Assembly (NCBI RefSeq): GCF_013359905.1
Contig: NZ_JABMCC010000108.1
Coordinates: 219,893 to 283,892, forward strand
Source: Paenibacillus taichungensis
GTDB lineage: Bacteria > Bacillota > Bacilli > Paenibacillales > Paenibacillaceae
Reading direction: 5' to 3'
Length of the DNA stretch: 64,000 nucleotides
Positions 7,920 to 16,324 of this stretch are shown here, piece after piece. The first letter of the stretch is position 1. Every line of letters begins with the position of its first letter. The position numbers were made by a program, and so were the translations under genes. The notes under the pieces were generated by a model that did no database searches, had not been told where the DNA came from, and saw nothing but the letters and a program-made list of their open reading frames with translations.

Positions 7920-9788
7920 ATGGGCAATAGGAAAGCAGTCTGGTTTCTGGTCTTCGCGCTCACGCTAACCATGTTTGGCATTCATCCCGAACGGACCAGT
8001 GCGGCAAGCGTGACCATCACTAACGGTTCCGATTGGCTGGATACCGCAGGCAACCCCATTCAGGCCAATAGCGGAAACATTCTGAAAGTCGGTAGCACGT
8101 ATTATTGGTACGGCGAGCATGCGGTCGGTGGCAAGTTTGACAGCGTTAATGTCTATACTTCAACCGATCTGAAGAATTGGACGTTCAGCAATGCCATTCT
8201 GACCAAGGATTCAGCCACCGAGCTGGCCTCCAGCAAAATCGAACGTCCCAAAGTCATCTACAACGCCGCCACAAAGCAGTATGTGCTATGGGCACATTAC
8301 GAGAACGGTACAGATTACAATCTGGGACGGGTCGCGGTAGCAACGAGTAGCACACCAAACGGTAAATTCACGTATGAGGGAAGTTTTCGGCCTTTGGATT
8401 ACGAGTCACGCGACATGACTGTTTTTGTAGATACAGACGGTACAGGTTATCTGATCACAGCATCCCGCAAGAATGGCGGGGCCAATGATACCATGGCTAT
8501 TTTCAAAATGAATGCCAGCTATACCGGTGTGGAATCCTTTGTGGGTTGGCAATTCGAGAACGCCTATCGCGAAGCTCCTGCCGTTGTGAAAAAGGGCAAT
8601 CGATATTACCTCTTCACCTCCCAGGCTGCTGGCTGGTATCCGAATCAGGGCGCGTATGCAACCGCATCGTCTATGACAGGCACATGGTCCGCTCTTACAC
8701 CTTATGGCAATCCATCGGCCTTCGGCTCCCAGATCCATGATATTGCCACGATTACAGGCAGCAACACCACATCGTATATTTATATGGGCGACCGCTGGAA
8801 TCCACTCAATCTTGGTGAACATAAACATATTTGGCTTCCTTTAACCTTGAATGATTCAAACGGAACCGCCTCACTGGAATGGTACAAAGAGTGGAATATC
8901 GATGCTGTAACAGGCACGGTAACGCCACCTTCTCTTGTTAATCATGCCCAAGGCAAAACAGCTACCGCCATCTCCACAGCCTCTGGCTCAACTGCATCCA
9001 ATGTTAATGACGGCAACTATCAGACTTCTTGGACAGCGTCGTCCAATACTTGGCCAGCCTGGTGGCAGGTCGATTTCGGTGCACCGAAGACTATCACAGA
9101 GATCGATATCTCCTGGTTTATGTATAAAGGATCGGAAGGCTATTATAAGTACAAAATTGAGATCAGCAACGATGGCGTCAACTACTCTTCGCTGGATCGA
9201 ACCAGCAATACCACCTATGGGTTTACGACCGACGCTGTTCATTTTACCGCCCGGTATGTACGTATCAATATGGTCAACGCTGTCCTGTGGAACAATCCGG
9301 GTAACTGGTACACCCCAACCCTTCACGAGGTCAAAATGCTAGGCCCAGCAACACCTGATGCGACGAATTACAGCCGTTTCAGCTCCTTCAATTATCCGGA
9401 TCGGTACATCCGTCATTCCAACTTCACTGCACGGATCGACGCCAACGTCTCACCTGTACTGGATTCCCAGTTCCGCGTTGTAACCGGCTTGGCAAGCTCT
9501 ACAGGCATCTCCCTGGAGTCCATCAACTTCCCTGGCTACTTCCTGAAGCGCAATGCCAGCAACAAAATCTTACTTGAAGCGTACACGGATACCGCCACCT
9601 ACAAAGGAGATGCCACTTTCCTGAGCAGCGCCGGCTGGGCTGACAGCTCCAAAGTATCCCTCCAGTCGTACAGCCAGCCCGGATACTACATCCGGCATTA
9701 CGACTATGTATTGCAGCTGGATGCCATCAATGCCTCCAGTAGTGCAACGGTGAAGAGTGATGCCACGTTTGGGCGAGCTGATTTTTAG
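7920..9788 (+). CDS. Secreted GH43-family glycosidase with F5/8C and AbfB domains
   Basis: This is an extracellular plant-polysaccharide enzyme. ATG 7920 is preferred over GTG 7911 because AGGAGG at 7906-7911 overlaps the GTG. A signal peptide covers about residues 1-28. A GH43 five-bladed propeller (about 32-335) follows, then a discoidin-type F5/8C carbohydrate-binding domain (about 340-475) and an AbfB/CBM42-like beta-trefoil (about 480-622, FNYPDRYIRHSNF and SQPGYYIRHYDY repeats). The N-terminal strand reads NPIQANSG...YYWYGEH. Ordinary GH43 enzymes have an Asp base there; exo-beta-1,3-galactanases (GH43_24) have a similar segment without it. The likely substrate is thus galactan in arabinogalactan, with AbfB holding arabinose side chains; this is inferred. 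The gene stands alone. The 9789-9941 gap contains only a weak GAGATG/CATCTC repeat. Confidence 0.85.
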   Translation: MGNRKAVWFLVFALTLTMFGIHPERTSAASVTITNGSDWLDTAGNPIQANSGNILKVGSTYYWYGEHAVGGKFDSVNVYTSTDLKNWTFSNAILTKDSATELASSKIERPKVIYNAATKQYVLWAHYENGTDYNLGRVAVATSSTPNGKFTYEGSFRPLDYESRDMTVFVDTDGTGYLITASRKNGGANDTMAIFKMNASYTGVESFVGWQFENAYREAPAVVKKGNRYYLFTSQAAGWYPNQGAYATASSMTGTWSALTPYGNPSAFGSQIHDIATITGSNTTSYIYMGDRWNPLNLGEHKHIWLPLTLNDSNGTASLEWYKEWNIDAVTGTVTPPSLVNHAQGKTATAISTASGSTASNVNDGNYQTSWTASSNTWPAWWQVDFGAPKTITEIDISWFMYKGSEGYYKYKIEISNDGVNYSSLDRTSNTTYGFTTDAVHFTARYVRINMVNAVLWNNPGNWYTPTLHEVKMLGPATPDATNYSRFSSFNYPDRYIRHSNFTARIDANVSPVLDSQFRVVTGLASSTGISLESINFPGYFLKRNASNKILLEAYTDTATYKGDATFLSSAGWADSSKVSLQSYSQPGYYIRHYDYVLQLDAINASSSATVKSDATFGRADF

Positions 9789-9941
9789 TTTAGAAATTGG
9801 AGATGAGAATGCACATCCACATCTCGGGAGAGAGGCTGCTTCTTCAGGAATCTTAACTGGAGACGTGGCCTCGTTTGCTATATAAAATTTGTGATTGGTG
9901 TGTACGAGGAAGCGCTGAACCCATTTGACTACACCAGTCCA

Positions 9942-10535
9942 TCATTGGCTGGAAGACTTATTGACGATATCCAAGAATGCCTTCATATTGTATGTGTCGT
10001 CCTGAATACGCCATTCTCCTTGTTCTTGTAAAAAGGTAATCTCCCCTTCTAACGGAATGGTCTTCGTTTCTACTCCATCATAATTCGTGAATACCAAATT
10101 TAGCGTGTACTCCACGAGCATCCAATCATTTTTACTTTCTTTCATCTTTGCCTTTATATCTTCAGCATGCAGTGACGCATCTTCTTTGTCTGCCACCTGA
10201 AAAGGCAAACCCATACTGTTTCTTTCAAGATTCCGTTCAGTCAGGAAGGGCTTCAAGATCTCTTTTTTGGCTAGCACCTTTTCTACGGTTAATAATTCTT
10301 CACCCTTCGTGTTATCCACTGCAAACTCCGCCTTTTTATATTCCAAGCTCATTTCAAGAGCCTGCTGCTCTTCCTGGGCAGATGCCTTTTGGTTCGTCAA
10401 TATACTCAACTGACTCGTTGAAGATGGAGCTGGCTCTTGAATACTTTCGGGTTTTGGGGACTCGTTACACCCCATCATTACGACAGACATCAGAGTAACT
10501 GTTCCGATGATATAATTTAATTTACGCAAAATCAT
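9942..10535 (-). CDS. Lipoprotein of unknown function
   Basis: I do not recognise a family. The 197-residue product has a signal ending in the lipobox MMGCN, then a Pro/Ser/Gln-rich spacer of about 40 residues. A mixed alpha/beta domain follows whose C-terminal half (TIPLEGEITFLQEQGEWRI) has the strand pattern of NTF2-like or DUF4878-like lipoproteins; that resemblance is weak. The start is uncertain: ATG 10535 directly abuts GGAGG but has AGGA about 6 bases upstream, while TTG 10529 has ideal spacing to GGAGG. The choice changes only two residues. It lies 21 bases downstream of the methyltransferase gene on the same strand, so cotranscription is possible. Confidence 0.7.
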   Translation of the reverse strand: MILRKLNYIIGTVTLMSVVMMGCNESPKPESIQEPAPSSTSQLSILTNQKASAQEEQQALEMSLEYKKAEFAVDNTKGEELLTVEKVLAKKEILKPFLTERNLERNSMGLPFQVADKEDASLHAEDIKAKMKESKNDWMLVEYTLNLVFTNYDGVETKTIPLEGEITFLQEQGEWRIQDDTYNMKAFLDIVNKSSSQ

Positions 10536-10556
10536 CCTCCATCCTGTGCGTTCTTG

Positions 10557-11114
10557 TTATTGACTACAGCTGAATACATAAGCAGGCGGCAGGTTACGGT
10601 ACACCCTTGTCATGCTTACGTTTTCGAAAAATTGCTTGAGTAATCCCCGTTTAAGTAACGTGTACTGAAAAGTAATGAACTTGCCATCTTGTTTCAAATA
10701 TTGCCTTGATTTAGATAAAATGTCCAGTGATACCTCCGCAGGCAGACTCGCAAAAGGCAGTCCGGATACAATGTAATCAACCTTATCCAGTCCATATTGT
10801 TGTATGTGCTGATCGACATGCACGGCAGAATCGTGAATGATGTGTACATTCGGAAGATGACCGTACTTTTTGCGAAGCAACTGGCAGAAGCGGGCGTTGT
10901 TTTCAATCAGGATCAGAACCGTCCCTGGCTGCATGTTCGCAAGCAGCATTTCCGTAAATACCCCCGTGCCTGGCCCATACTCCACAATGCATGATGCACG
11001 GTCAAATGCGATGTCTTTCACCATTTTAGCTGCTAGATATTTTGAGCTGGGGGCAATGGCCCCAATCCATCGGGGACCCTGGATGTATTGCTTCAAAAAG
11101 GATAACCACTCCAT
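10557..11114 (-). CDS. SAM-dependent methyltransferase, phospholipid N-methyltransferase / KsgA-like
   Basis: This small class I methyltransferase has 185 residues. SAM motif I is VEYGPGTGVFTEMLL (about residue 45), motif II ends in an acidic residue in LILIENNARF, and VDYIVSGLPFASLP is a post-motif resembling the (N/D)PPF-like region of rRNA adenine dimethylases and PmtA phospholipid methyltransferases. An N-terminal segment FLKQYIQGPRWIGAIAPSS is typical of PmtA-like proteins, so lipid head-group methylation is a reasonable guess, but substrate is unproven. ATG 11114 is chosen over the longer frame because AGGGGGT lies 8 bases upstream. It precedes the lipoprotein gene on the same strand. 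Confidence 0.75.
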   Translation of the reverse strand: MEWLSFLKQYIQGPRWIGAIAPSSKYLAAKMVKDIAFDRASCIVEYGPGTGVFTEMLLANMQPGTVLILIENNARFCQLLRKKYGHLPNVHIIHDSAVHVDQHIQQYGLDKVDYIVSGLPFASLPAEVSLDILSKSRQYLKQDGKFITFQYTLLKRGLLKQFFENVSMTRVYRNLPPAYVFSCSQ

Positions 11115-11285
11115 GCTGTCCGACCCCCTAAGTTGATTTCTGAGATCCGTATAGAATTCAAATCTGAAGAAGCAGTCGATGAAACTAAGAAGAATAATGA
11201 AGATTTGCGACCTTGGCATGCTATATCATATTCCGGAAGGACAAACCTTGCGAATGCTGCTGGTTAAAAGCGTAGAAATATCCAC

Positions 11286-11325
11286 AAACAAAAAAAGAGC
11301 CTACCAGATTACTTTTTAGGCCCTT
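11286..11325 (-). terminator. Terminator of the GNAT gene at 11359-11904
   Basis: On the minus strand AAGGGCCTA pairs with TAGGCTCTT (11317-11325 with 11295-11303, one G-U) and is followed by TTTTTTTG. Confidence 0.7.
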
Positions 11326-11358
11326 AGATATAATCAAATATATTATCTAAAATAAAGA

Positions 11359-11904
11359 TTAACGGTTTGAAAATCTGAAGATCAACTTTTCTCCATCATG
11401 CGTTTGGTCCTGAAGCTCCACATAGTTTCCCTGGGTATAGTTCGATACAGTTTTTCGCCAAAAGTGTTGACCTACTTTATTTTTCTCCGAAGGATTCGTG
11501 AACAACTCCCACCGGCCCCGATACCTCTGGAATACCTCTTTTGCAGCGTGCTCTGCAATCCCCACACCTCTGAATGGCTGCATTAGAAAGAATTCATGTA
11601 CAAAGAAATCCGTGTCTGCCGAACAATGCGGCGCAGTAGCAACAAATATGAAACCTGCTGGTACGCCATCTACTCTAATCAAAAATGCATAGAGGACATT
11701 CGGTTTTTCCCACCATATGTTCTGGACATCATATTGATCTTGCAACGTTTTATAATCATCACCCATTTCGAAAATCCCATGTTGATTCGGAGTGTGTTCT
11801 GTTTTCAGCCCATAATGTCCGGATAAATCATGAAGGTATAGAGGATACATGTTTTTGATGATATATGCCTCATGGTTATGCGCTAACTGTACTTCAATTT
11901 TCAT
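11359..11904 (-). CDS. GNAT-family N-acetyltransferase
   Basis: This 181-residue protein has a single GNAT acyltransferase fold. The acetyl-CoA pyrophosphate loop is visible as QPFRGVGIAEHAAKEVF (about residues 108-124), preceded by the strand VHEFFLM and followed by a beta-strand with Trp/Glu and the NPSEKNKVGQHFWRK helix. The acceptor substrate is not predictable; the family modifies amines of antibiotics, amino acids, peptides or proteins. ATG 11904 follows a weak Shine-Dalgarno (GGGGGAA). It appears monocistronic, with its own downstream terminator. About 150 bases upstream hold no gene other than the terminator of the next locus. Confidence 0.75.
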   Translation of the reverse strand: MKIEVQLAHNHEAYIIKNMYPLYLHDLSGHYGLKTEHTPNQHGIFEMGDDYKTLQDQYDVQNIWWEKPNVLYAFLIRVDGVPAGFIFVATAPHCSADTDFFVHEFFLMQPFRGVGIAEHAAKEVFQRYRGRWELFTNPSEKNKVGQHFWRKTVSNYTQGNYVELQDQTHDGEKLIFRFSNR

Positions 11905-12013
11905 GTTGTTCCCCCACAGATAACGTAATGTTTTGTTAGTAACAGTTCTATAAACTCATTGTATTGGTCTCCTTTCGCACAATATAGGCAGCAAACCATT
12001 TAAACTAATCCCT

Positions 12014-12049
12014 ACACAAAAAGCCACATTCGATATCTCGAATGCAGCT
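12014..12049 (-). terminator. Terminator of the small HTH gene
   Basis: On the minus strand AGCTGCATTCGA pairs with TCGAATGTGGCT (12038-12049 with 12022-12033, two G-U pairs) across a 4-base loop and is followed by TTTTT. Confidence 0.75.
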
Positions 12050-12061
12050 CTAACCCTTAAA

Positions 12062-12328
12062 TCACTTTTTGGAATATACAATTTTCTTAATGCTGTCGAT
12101 GGACAAACAATATTTTTCTATGAGTTGGTCGATGGACATGCCCGCAGCGAATAGCTGGCGAATCTCATCGTTTCTTTGCTTCAAAATCATCCGACTGCCC
12201 GAACTCTCGCCCCACTTTTGATGGGTTTCCTTCGGTTTAGGGATATACACCAATCCACCAGGAATGTGGCGCTGGATCTCCTTTAGCAATGATTCCGGAA
12301 AGATCGTGTCTGCGTTAATATATTTCAT
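12062..12328 (-). CDS. Small HTH protein, CD3324 family
   Basis: This 88-residue protein begins KYINADTIFPESLLKEIQ and ends with a helix-turn-helix (NDEIRQLFAAGMSIDQLIEKYCLSIDSIKKI spans about 51-82). The combination of an N-terminal phosphatidylinositol-kinase-like pseudo-motif, the GGLVYIPKP turn and the C-terminal HTH matches what is annotated as CD3324 family in Firmicutes, a putative DNA-binding group of unknown targets. ATG 12328 follows AAGGAG. It is monocistronic, with a hairpin terminator. An unusual inverted-repeat element lies upstream (12367-12479). Confidence 0.7.
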   Translation of the reverse strand: MKYINADTIFPESLLKEIQRHIPGGLVYIPKPKETHQKWGESSGSRMILKQRNDEIRQLFAAGMSIDQLIEKYCLSIDSIKKIVYSKK

Positions 12329-12366
12329 ATTTGCTCCGCTCCTTAAAAGTTAAGATCTTTAAGGCA

Positions 12367-12479
12367 GCAGAGTCAACCGATGAACACTTGTTATACGCAT
12401 TATAGTGGTGTGGCGGAAATAGATTTCAAGCTCTATACAAACAACCGCCGTTGTTCATCGCATGGACTCTGCATAGAGC
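12367..12479. other. Interlocking inverted repeats in a gene-free gap
   Basis: GCAGAGTC (12367-12374) pairs with GACTCTGC (12465-12472), and GATGAACA (12379-12386) with TGTTCATC (12452-12459). GCTCTAT (12430-12436), inside that loop, pairs with ATAGAGC (12473-12479) just outside it. The result is a pseudoknot or an alternative fold. It lies between the WYL regulator gene and the CD3324 gene; no family is recognised. Confidence 0.45.
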
Positions 12480-12599
12480 GGATCGTGAAACTTCTTATGA
12501 ATTGAATCATGGTAGCCCCCCATTCGGTGAATCCTATATTAGTTACTTTCATGGTACTCTTATATGTTCCATATGAGAACACAATATCCTTTACAACAT

Positions 12600-13499
12600 T
12601 CAGTACTGGTTCAAACTCCGCTCCAGCATCTCTCTCACTTGTTGTTGCAGCTCCAGCGGCTCAATCACCTTCACTTCTGGTCCGTAGGAGAGCAGCTTCC
12701 GCGCTGTAAAAGGAAACTCCTCAGGAGGGACAAGTCCTCTCCACTCATTCCCTTCAACCGACTTGAACAGAACATCTGATCCTGCCATTCTCGCCCCAAA
12801 ATCCGTGAATTGTAGTACGACTTCTACGCTTTTTCTGTTTTCCTTATAATTCAGCCACTCTTTCAAACTAGGAACCGACTCGTCGATAGAATCCAGCATA
12901 ACCAGCTCCTGCATTCGATCCACTCGATACAACAGCACCCGATCCTTCCTCCGGGCTGGCATATACCAATACCCGTGATCGTAATAGATGCCTATGGGGA
13001 AAGCCTGTACTTTTTTATGTCCCTGCCGGGAATGATATATAAATTCGATCTCTCTTTTATCTACTGCCGCGCTTAATATCTCTGTTGTTAGTGCCTCGAC
13101 CTGCACAGCATGATGTTGAAGGAACGTAATGTGCTGCCTCATCCGTGTAATCAGATCCTGTACATCCTGAGGTAAAGTTGAATAATATTCCTCGGCGAGA
13201 TGCTCACGAATCGATCCATACGGAAAATCCGGGACGTTCTCCAAATATTCAATCATCATAAACAAACCCAACGCCTCATGCTGTGTGAGTTGAAGAGGTG
13301 GCAAAATCCGATTAGGAAGCACTCGATAACCCCCGTTCACTCCAACCTCCGTATACAAAGGAAAGCCCAACTCCTGCAGATCATTCAGATCTCGCTGGAT
13401 CGTACGGATCGACACCTGAAAACGCTCCGCCAATTCACGAGCCGTAAACTTCTTTCTCGAATCCATGAGTCGCATTAATGCGAGTTTTCGATTATTCAT
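12600..13499 (-). CDS. YafY-type transcriptional regulator (HTH_11 + WYL)
   Basis: This DNA-binding regulator has 299 residues. The N-terminal winged helix (KFTARELAERFQVSIRTIQ, about 15-33) is the HTH_11/DeoR type, followed by a linker and a WYL ligand-binding domain (about 140-215). A C-terminal WCX extension (about 225-299) completes it. WYL domains sense small ligands or nucleic acid and usually control neighbouring genes. ATG 13499 is chosen over GTG 13505 because GGGGTGAAT places the Shine-Dalgarno correctly. It is divergent from a DHFR-like reductase gene 75 bases away, which is probably its target. The divergent gap contains CAAC-N10-GTTG at about 13521-13538, a possible operator. Confidence 0.88.
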   Translation of the reverse strand: MNNRKLALMRLMDSRKKFTARELAERFQVSIRTIQRDLNDLQELGFPLYTEVGVNGGYRVLPNRILPPLQLTQHEALGLFMMIEYLENVPDFPYGSIREHLAEEYYSTLPQDVQDLITRMRQHITFLQHHAVQVEALTTEILSAAVDKREIEFIYHSRQGHKKVQAFPIGIYYDHGYWYMPARRKDRVLLYRVDRMQELVMLDSIDESVPSLKEWLNYKENRKSVEVVLQFTDFGARMAGSDVLFKSVEGNEWRGLVPPEEFPFTARKLLSYGPEVKVIEPLELQQQVREMLERSLNQY

Positions 13500-13573
13500 A
13501 TTCACCCCACCTAACTACGTCAACTTTTGTCATAGTTGGAGTGTATCATACATTTCAGAAGGGAGCGATTGAT

Positions 13574-14107
13574 ATGTCTAACAATAAAGTTGTGCTATAT
13601 ATTGCGATGAGTCTGGATGGATACATTGCAAGACCGGATGGTTCGGTGGATTGGCTGTTCGATGTGGAAGGTGATGGTGGCGATAACGGGTATGGCGAGT
13701 TCTATTCAACGATTGGATCGGTGGTTATGGGACGTCTTACGTATGAAGAGGTGCTCAAGCTGTCAGAGGATTTCCCCTATGCGGATCGCCCGACATATGT
13801 ACTTTCCCGTTCCCAACAAGCCCCTGCTCCACACGTACAATTTACGGACGAAGCTGTAGAGAACCTGATTCCTCGGTTGAAGCAGGACTCCAGCGGTGAC
13901 ATTTGGATTGTTGGCGGAGGCCAGCTGGTGCAAGCCGTTCTGGAACAACACTTGCTCGATGAGGTTGAGATTGCCATTATTCCGAAGGTTCTGGGTGAAG
14001 GAATTCCCCTCTTTCCAATAGGAACGGTACCAACTCATTTCAAAATGATTCATACGTACACGCTGGGGCAGATCATTTCGATCCGCTATCAGGTACAAGG
14101 GAAGTAA
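13574..14107 (+). CDS. Dihydrofolate reductase-family protein (RibD C-terminal type)
   Basis: This 177-residue NADPH-dependent reductase belongs to the YyaP/YwjB branch of the DHFR/RibD_C fold. It starts VVLYIAMSLDGYIARPDG, carries VVMGRLTYEEV and GGGQLVQAVLEQ for NADPH binding, and ends with EIAIIPKVLGEGIPLF, all typical. These small proteins are not the essential folate enzyme; their substrates are mostly unknown. ATG 13574 follows AAGGGAGCGATTGAT. The 96-base upstream in-frame extension begins inside the divergent promoter region and is rejected. It is likely regulated by the divergent WYL protein. Confidence 0.85.
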   Translation: MSNNKVVLYIAMSLDGYIARPDGSVDWLFDVEGDGGDNGYGEFYSTIGSVVMGRLTYEEVLKLSEDFPYADRPTYVLSRSQQAPAPHVQFTDEAVENLIPRLKQDSSGDIWIVGGGQLVQAVLEQHLLDEVEIAIIPKVLGEGIPLFPIGTVPTHFKMIHTYTLGQIISIRYQVQGK

Positions 14108-14151
14108 CTTTAGCGTAGTTAACACATCCCTTTCGATGTATAAGGTGTACT

Positions 14152-14195
14152 AAAAGAAGAGCCAGGCCTCTCTAACTAAGAGAGGTCTGGCTCTT
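14152..14195 (-). terminator. Long hairpin terminator, mainly for the SGNH gene
   Basis: AAGAGCCAGGCCTCTC (14157-14172) pairs with GAGAGGTCTGGCTCTT (14180-14195) across 7 bases. The minus-strand side runs into TTCTTTTAG, so it best serves the 14220-15344 gene, but it may also stop the DHFR-like gene. Confidence 0.8.
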
Positions 14196-14219
14196 CCGAT
14201 TTCAAATGTAAATTAAAAT

Positions 14220-15344
14220 TTATTTTAAAATTTCCTTTAGATATTCCGCTAACGCATCAGCAGTTCTTCGATGAGATAACTCACCCGGATGGCTTCTGGC
14301 GCCTACCGTCTCCTCGTTCGTATTGGGAAGCTGTATCACCGAGACTTTCGTATCTCCAGCCTGTTTCGTATAAGCGTCAACAGCACGATAAATCGCTGGC
14401 ATCATCGGGAACCCAAGCATGCCGTATGCCCATACGAGATGCGCCTCAGGATTGTTTTTTCGAAGTTGAATTAGGAATCGGGTCGCAGCATTCTCAAAAA
14501 CAGCAAGATCCTCTTCATGGTAAGTCCCGTCTGCGTTAAGGCGTTGCTTGTACACCTTTCCGGTAGCGGGGTCCTTCCATGCCGGGGTTTGAAAAGCTCC
14601 TCCATCATTGCTTCCCAGGTTAATCACCACTACATCTGGCTGCCAGGCGTTAAAATCATGCTTGTCCCCTGCCCCAAGCGCTGCGTTCTTATCTCCGGTC
14701 ACCAATCCACAGATTTGCTCGTAATAAGCAGGGATATTTGCATTCGGATTGTTATCCCAACTCGTCAGCACACCCCAGCCGCTCTGTGAGATGACGCGGT
14801 ATTCTGCATTCAGCGTTTCTGCTGTCATGGCCGTATAATTATGTATGGCGCTGAACCACATCGGAATCCAATCTTCTTCCGCTTTGGCTCCAATTGCGCC
14901 TTCTCCGGATGTAATACTGTCGCCGATAAATTCAATCTTGTACGGTCTCTTCTCAACAGGCACGAAGACACCATCGGACTTCACTGCATTAATCTGCAAG
15001 GAACAGCCCGGATCTCCATTCATGGCCTGTACATCTTTGACGATGCGTACATTTTTCACCACATTCTCGTTCATTCCTCGGAATACGCAGATCCAATACC
15101 TTCCCGCCGTTAACATCTGTCTGCTCACCGGGACACCGTTAATCAGAATGCTGATCCAAGGTTCATACAGGTCATAATCAGATTCGAATTCCACCCACAA
15201 CTCAGAGCCTTTTACATTAAGTTCAACCGCACTTCCAGTCCAAAACAAGGTTAGGGGCGACCGTTGTCCTGTCGTTCTGCCATGTACTTTAAGATTGCTG
15301 ACATCAGATAACGCGTACGTCTGTAATTTCTCATTAGCCTTCAC
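14220..15344 (-). CDS. Cytoplasmic SGNH esterase, CE2-like two-domain
   Basis: This 374-residue carbohydrate esterase has an N-terminal beta-sandwich (about 1-120) and a C-terminal SGNH hydrolase domain. Catalytic blocks are EFIGDSITSGEG (Ser about 142), the oxyanion Gly in QSGWGVL, LGSNDGG (Asn) and SHPGELSHR with the catalytic His. The layout matches family CE2 acetyl esterases, which remove acetyl groups from xylan or other sugars. No signal peptide is seen, so it probably deacetylates imported oligosaccharides. The start is a GTG (15342-15344) behind GGGAGGAA. It lies 48 bases downstream of the SRPBCC gene on the same strand. Confidence 0.82.
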   Translation of the reverse strand: MKANEKLQTYALSDVSNLKVHGRTTGQRSPLTLFWTGSAVELNVKGSELWVEFESDYDLYEPWISILINGVPVSRQMLTAGRYWICVFRGMNENVVKNVRIVKDVQAMNGDPGCSLQINAVKSDGVFVPVEKRPYKIEFIGDSITSGEGAIGAKAEEDWIPMWFSAIHNYTAMTAETLNAEYRVISQSGWGVLTSWDNNPNANIPAYYEQICGLVTGDKNAALGAGDKHDFNAWQPDVVVINLGSNDGGAFQTPAWKDPATGKVYKQRLNADGTYHEEDLAVFENAATRFLIQLRKNNPEAHLVWAYGMLGFPMMPAIYRAVDAYTKQAGDTKVSVIQLPNTNEETVGARSHPGELSHRRTADALAEYLKEILK

Positions 15345-15392
15345 GATGTATTCCTCCCGTATGATTATCGCCCAAAGGGCGGTCTCATATGA

Positions 15393-15875
15393 CTAGATTT
15401 TGAGAAAATGGTCTACATGCTTCTGGTACTTCCCGTACCAGATTTTCCATTCTGCTTCACGAGATTCCAAGGTACTGCCATCCAGTAATGCCTCAATGAC
15501 GTTCAGACAGACATGCCACCCCGCTAGATCCTTAGGTGTATGGCTTGTGATGTGATGAATGGTTTCGATCAGTAGCAGACGACACCCATTCGGCTCTGGA
15601 TACAGCTCAAATCGAACCCGGTCTTCTGCCCAAGTATATTCGAGAACAGAGCCAGGGATAAGCTCGATAATGTTGAGTTCCATAAAGGTGCCATCCGGCA
15701 TATTAAACTTGATGCTTCCACCTTCCCGAAGATCCGTTACTTCGAGTTCGGAGAACCATTTTGCAAGCTTTTCGTTTTCCGTCAAAAAGGACCATACATC
15801 CTCCGCAGCGTGCTTCCAATGACGTTCAAAACAAGCCAGGGTGCCATTCGGTACTCGCTTCAAATTTGCAATCAT
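15393..15875 (-). CDS. SRPBCC / AHSA1-domain protein
   Basis: This 160-residue START-like protein has the AHSA1 pattern: a conserved RHWKHAAEDVWSFLTENEKLAKWFSE start, GGSIKFNMPDG, a central PGSVLEYTWAEDRVRFEL strand and a final amphipathic helix. Such proteins bind hydrophobic ligands in a helix-grip cavity; specific roles are rarely known. ATG 15875 follows GGAGGAGGTACTATT. Its position ahead of the SGNH esterase on the same strand suggests a two-gene unit, without clear functional connection. A 55-base gap separates it from the DUF4180 gene. Confidence 0.8.
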   Translation of the reverse strand: MIANLKRVPNGTLACFERHWKHAAEDVWSFLTENEKLAKWFSELEVTDLREGGSIKFNMPDGTFMELNIIELIPGSVLEYTWAEDRVRFELYPEPNGCRLLLIETIHHITSHTPKDLAGWHVCLNVIEALLDGSTLESREAEWKIWYGKYQKHVDHFLKI

Positions 15876-15930
15876 AATAGTACCTCCTCCATAAGGAATT
15901 AATCGATGACTTGCCGCTCTGCATGTGGAA

Positions 15931-16299
15931 TTAATCGATATTATGCAAAGCCTTAAGCGCTTCCTCTTTGTTTTTCAAAAAGAAAACATGCTTGCCATGG
16001 TTGCACTCATAGATGAAGTCTCTGAGACTTTTGCTGTTGTATCCTTCAAAATCTCCGACTATGGCAAGTTTAACCTGGTAATTCACATATTTCTGCAAAA
16101 TATCACCTGCAAGTTTGGTCTTCAGTTCGAAGAAATCTTCGGTGAGGTTGGATTTATCAATCAAGATTTTATGTGCGTCATCTGTATAGTTCACTGAGGC
16201 CATCAGATCGAGAGCGTCTTGAACATTGTTAATAACGATGTCATTGCTTTCGACGATAGCGACCTTGGAGCGGCCCTGTTGATCAATGATTATATTCAT
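15931..16299 (-). CDS. DUF4180 protein
   Basis: This 122-residue protein has STAS-like alternation of strands and helices (IVINNVQDALDLMASVNY, ILIDKSNLTEDFFELKTKLAG, VKLAIVGDF). I recognise it as DUF4180, commonly found beside TetR-type regulators; the molecular function is unknown. ATG 16299 has AAAGGTGG upstream. It is 25 bases downstream of the tetR-type gene on the same strand and should be cotranscribed with it, under the same operator. Confidence 0.8.
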   Translation of the reverse strand: MNIIIDQQGRSKVAIVESNDIVINNVQDALDLMASVNYTDDAHKILIDKSNLTEDFFELKTKLAGDILQKYVNYQVKLAIVGDFEGYNSKSLRDFIYECNHGKHVFFLKNKEEALKALHNID

Positions 16300-16324
16300 T
16301 TTAATCCACCTTTCTCCTATTAAA

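Noticed and set aside
12509..12779. Small plus-strand frames at the 3' end of the WYL regulator gene
   Set aside because: They overlap the regulator's coding region in antisense and lack ribosome-binding sites.
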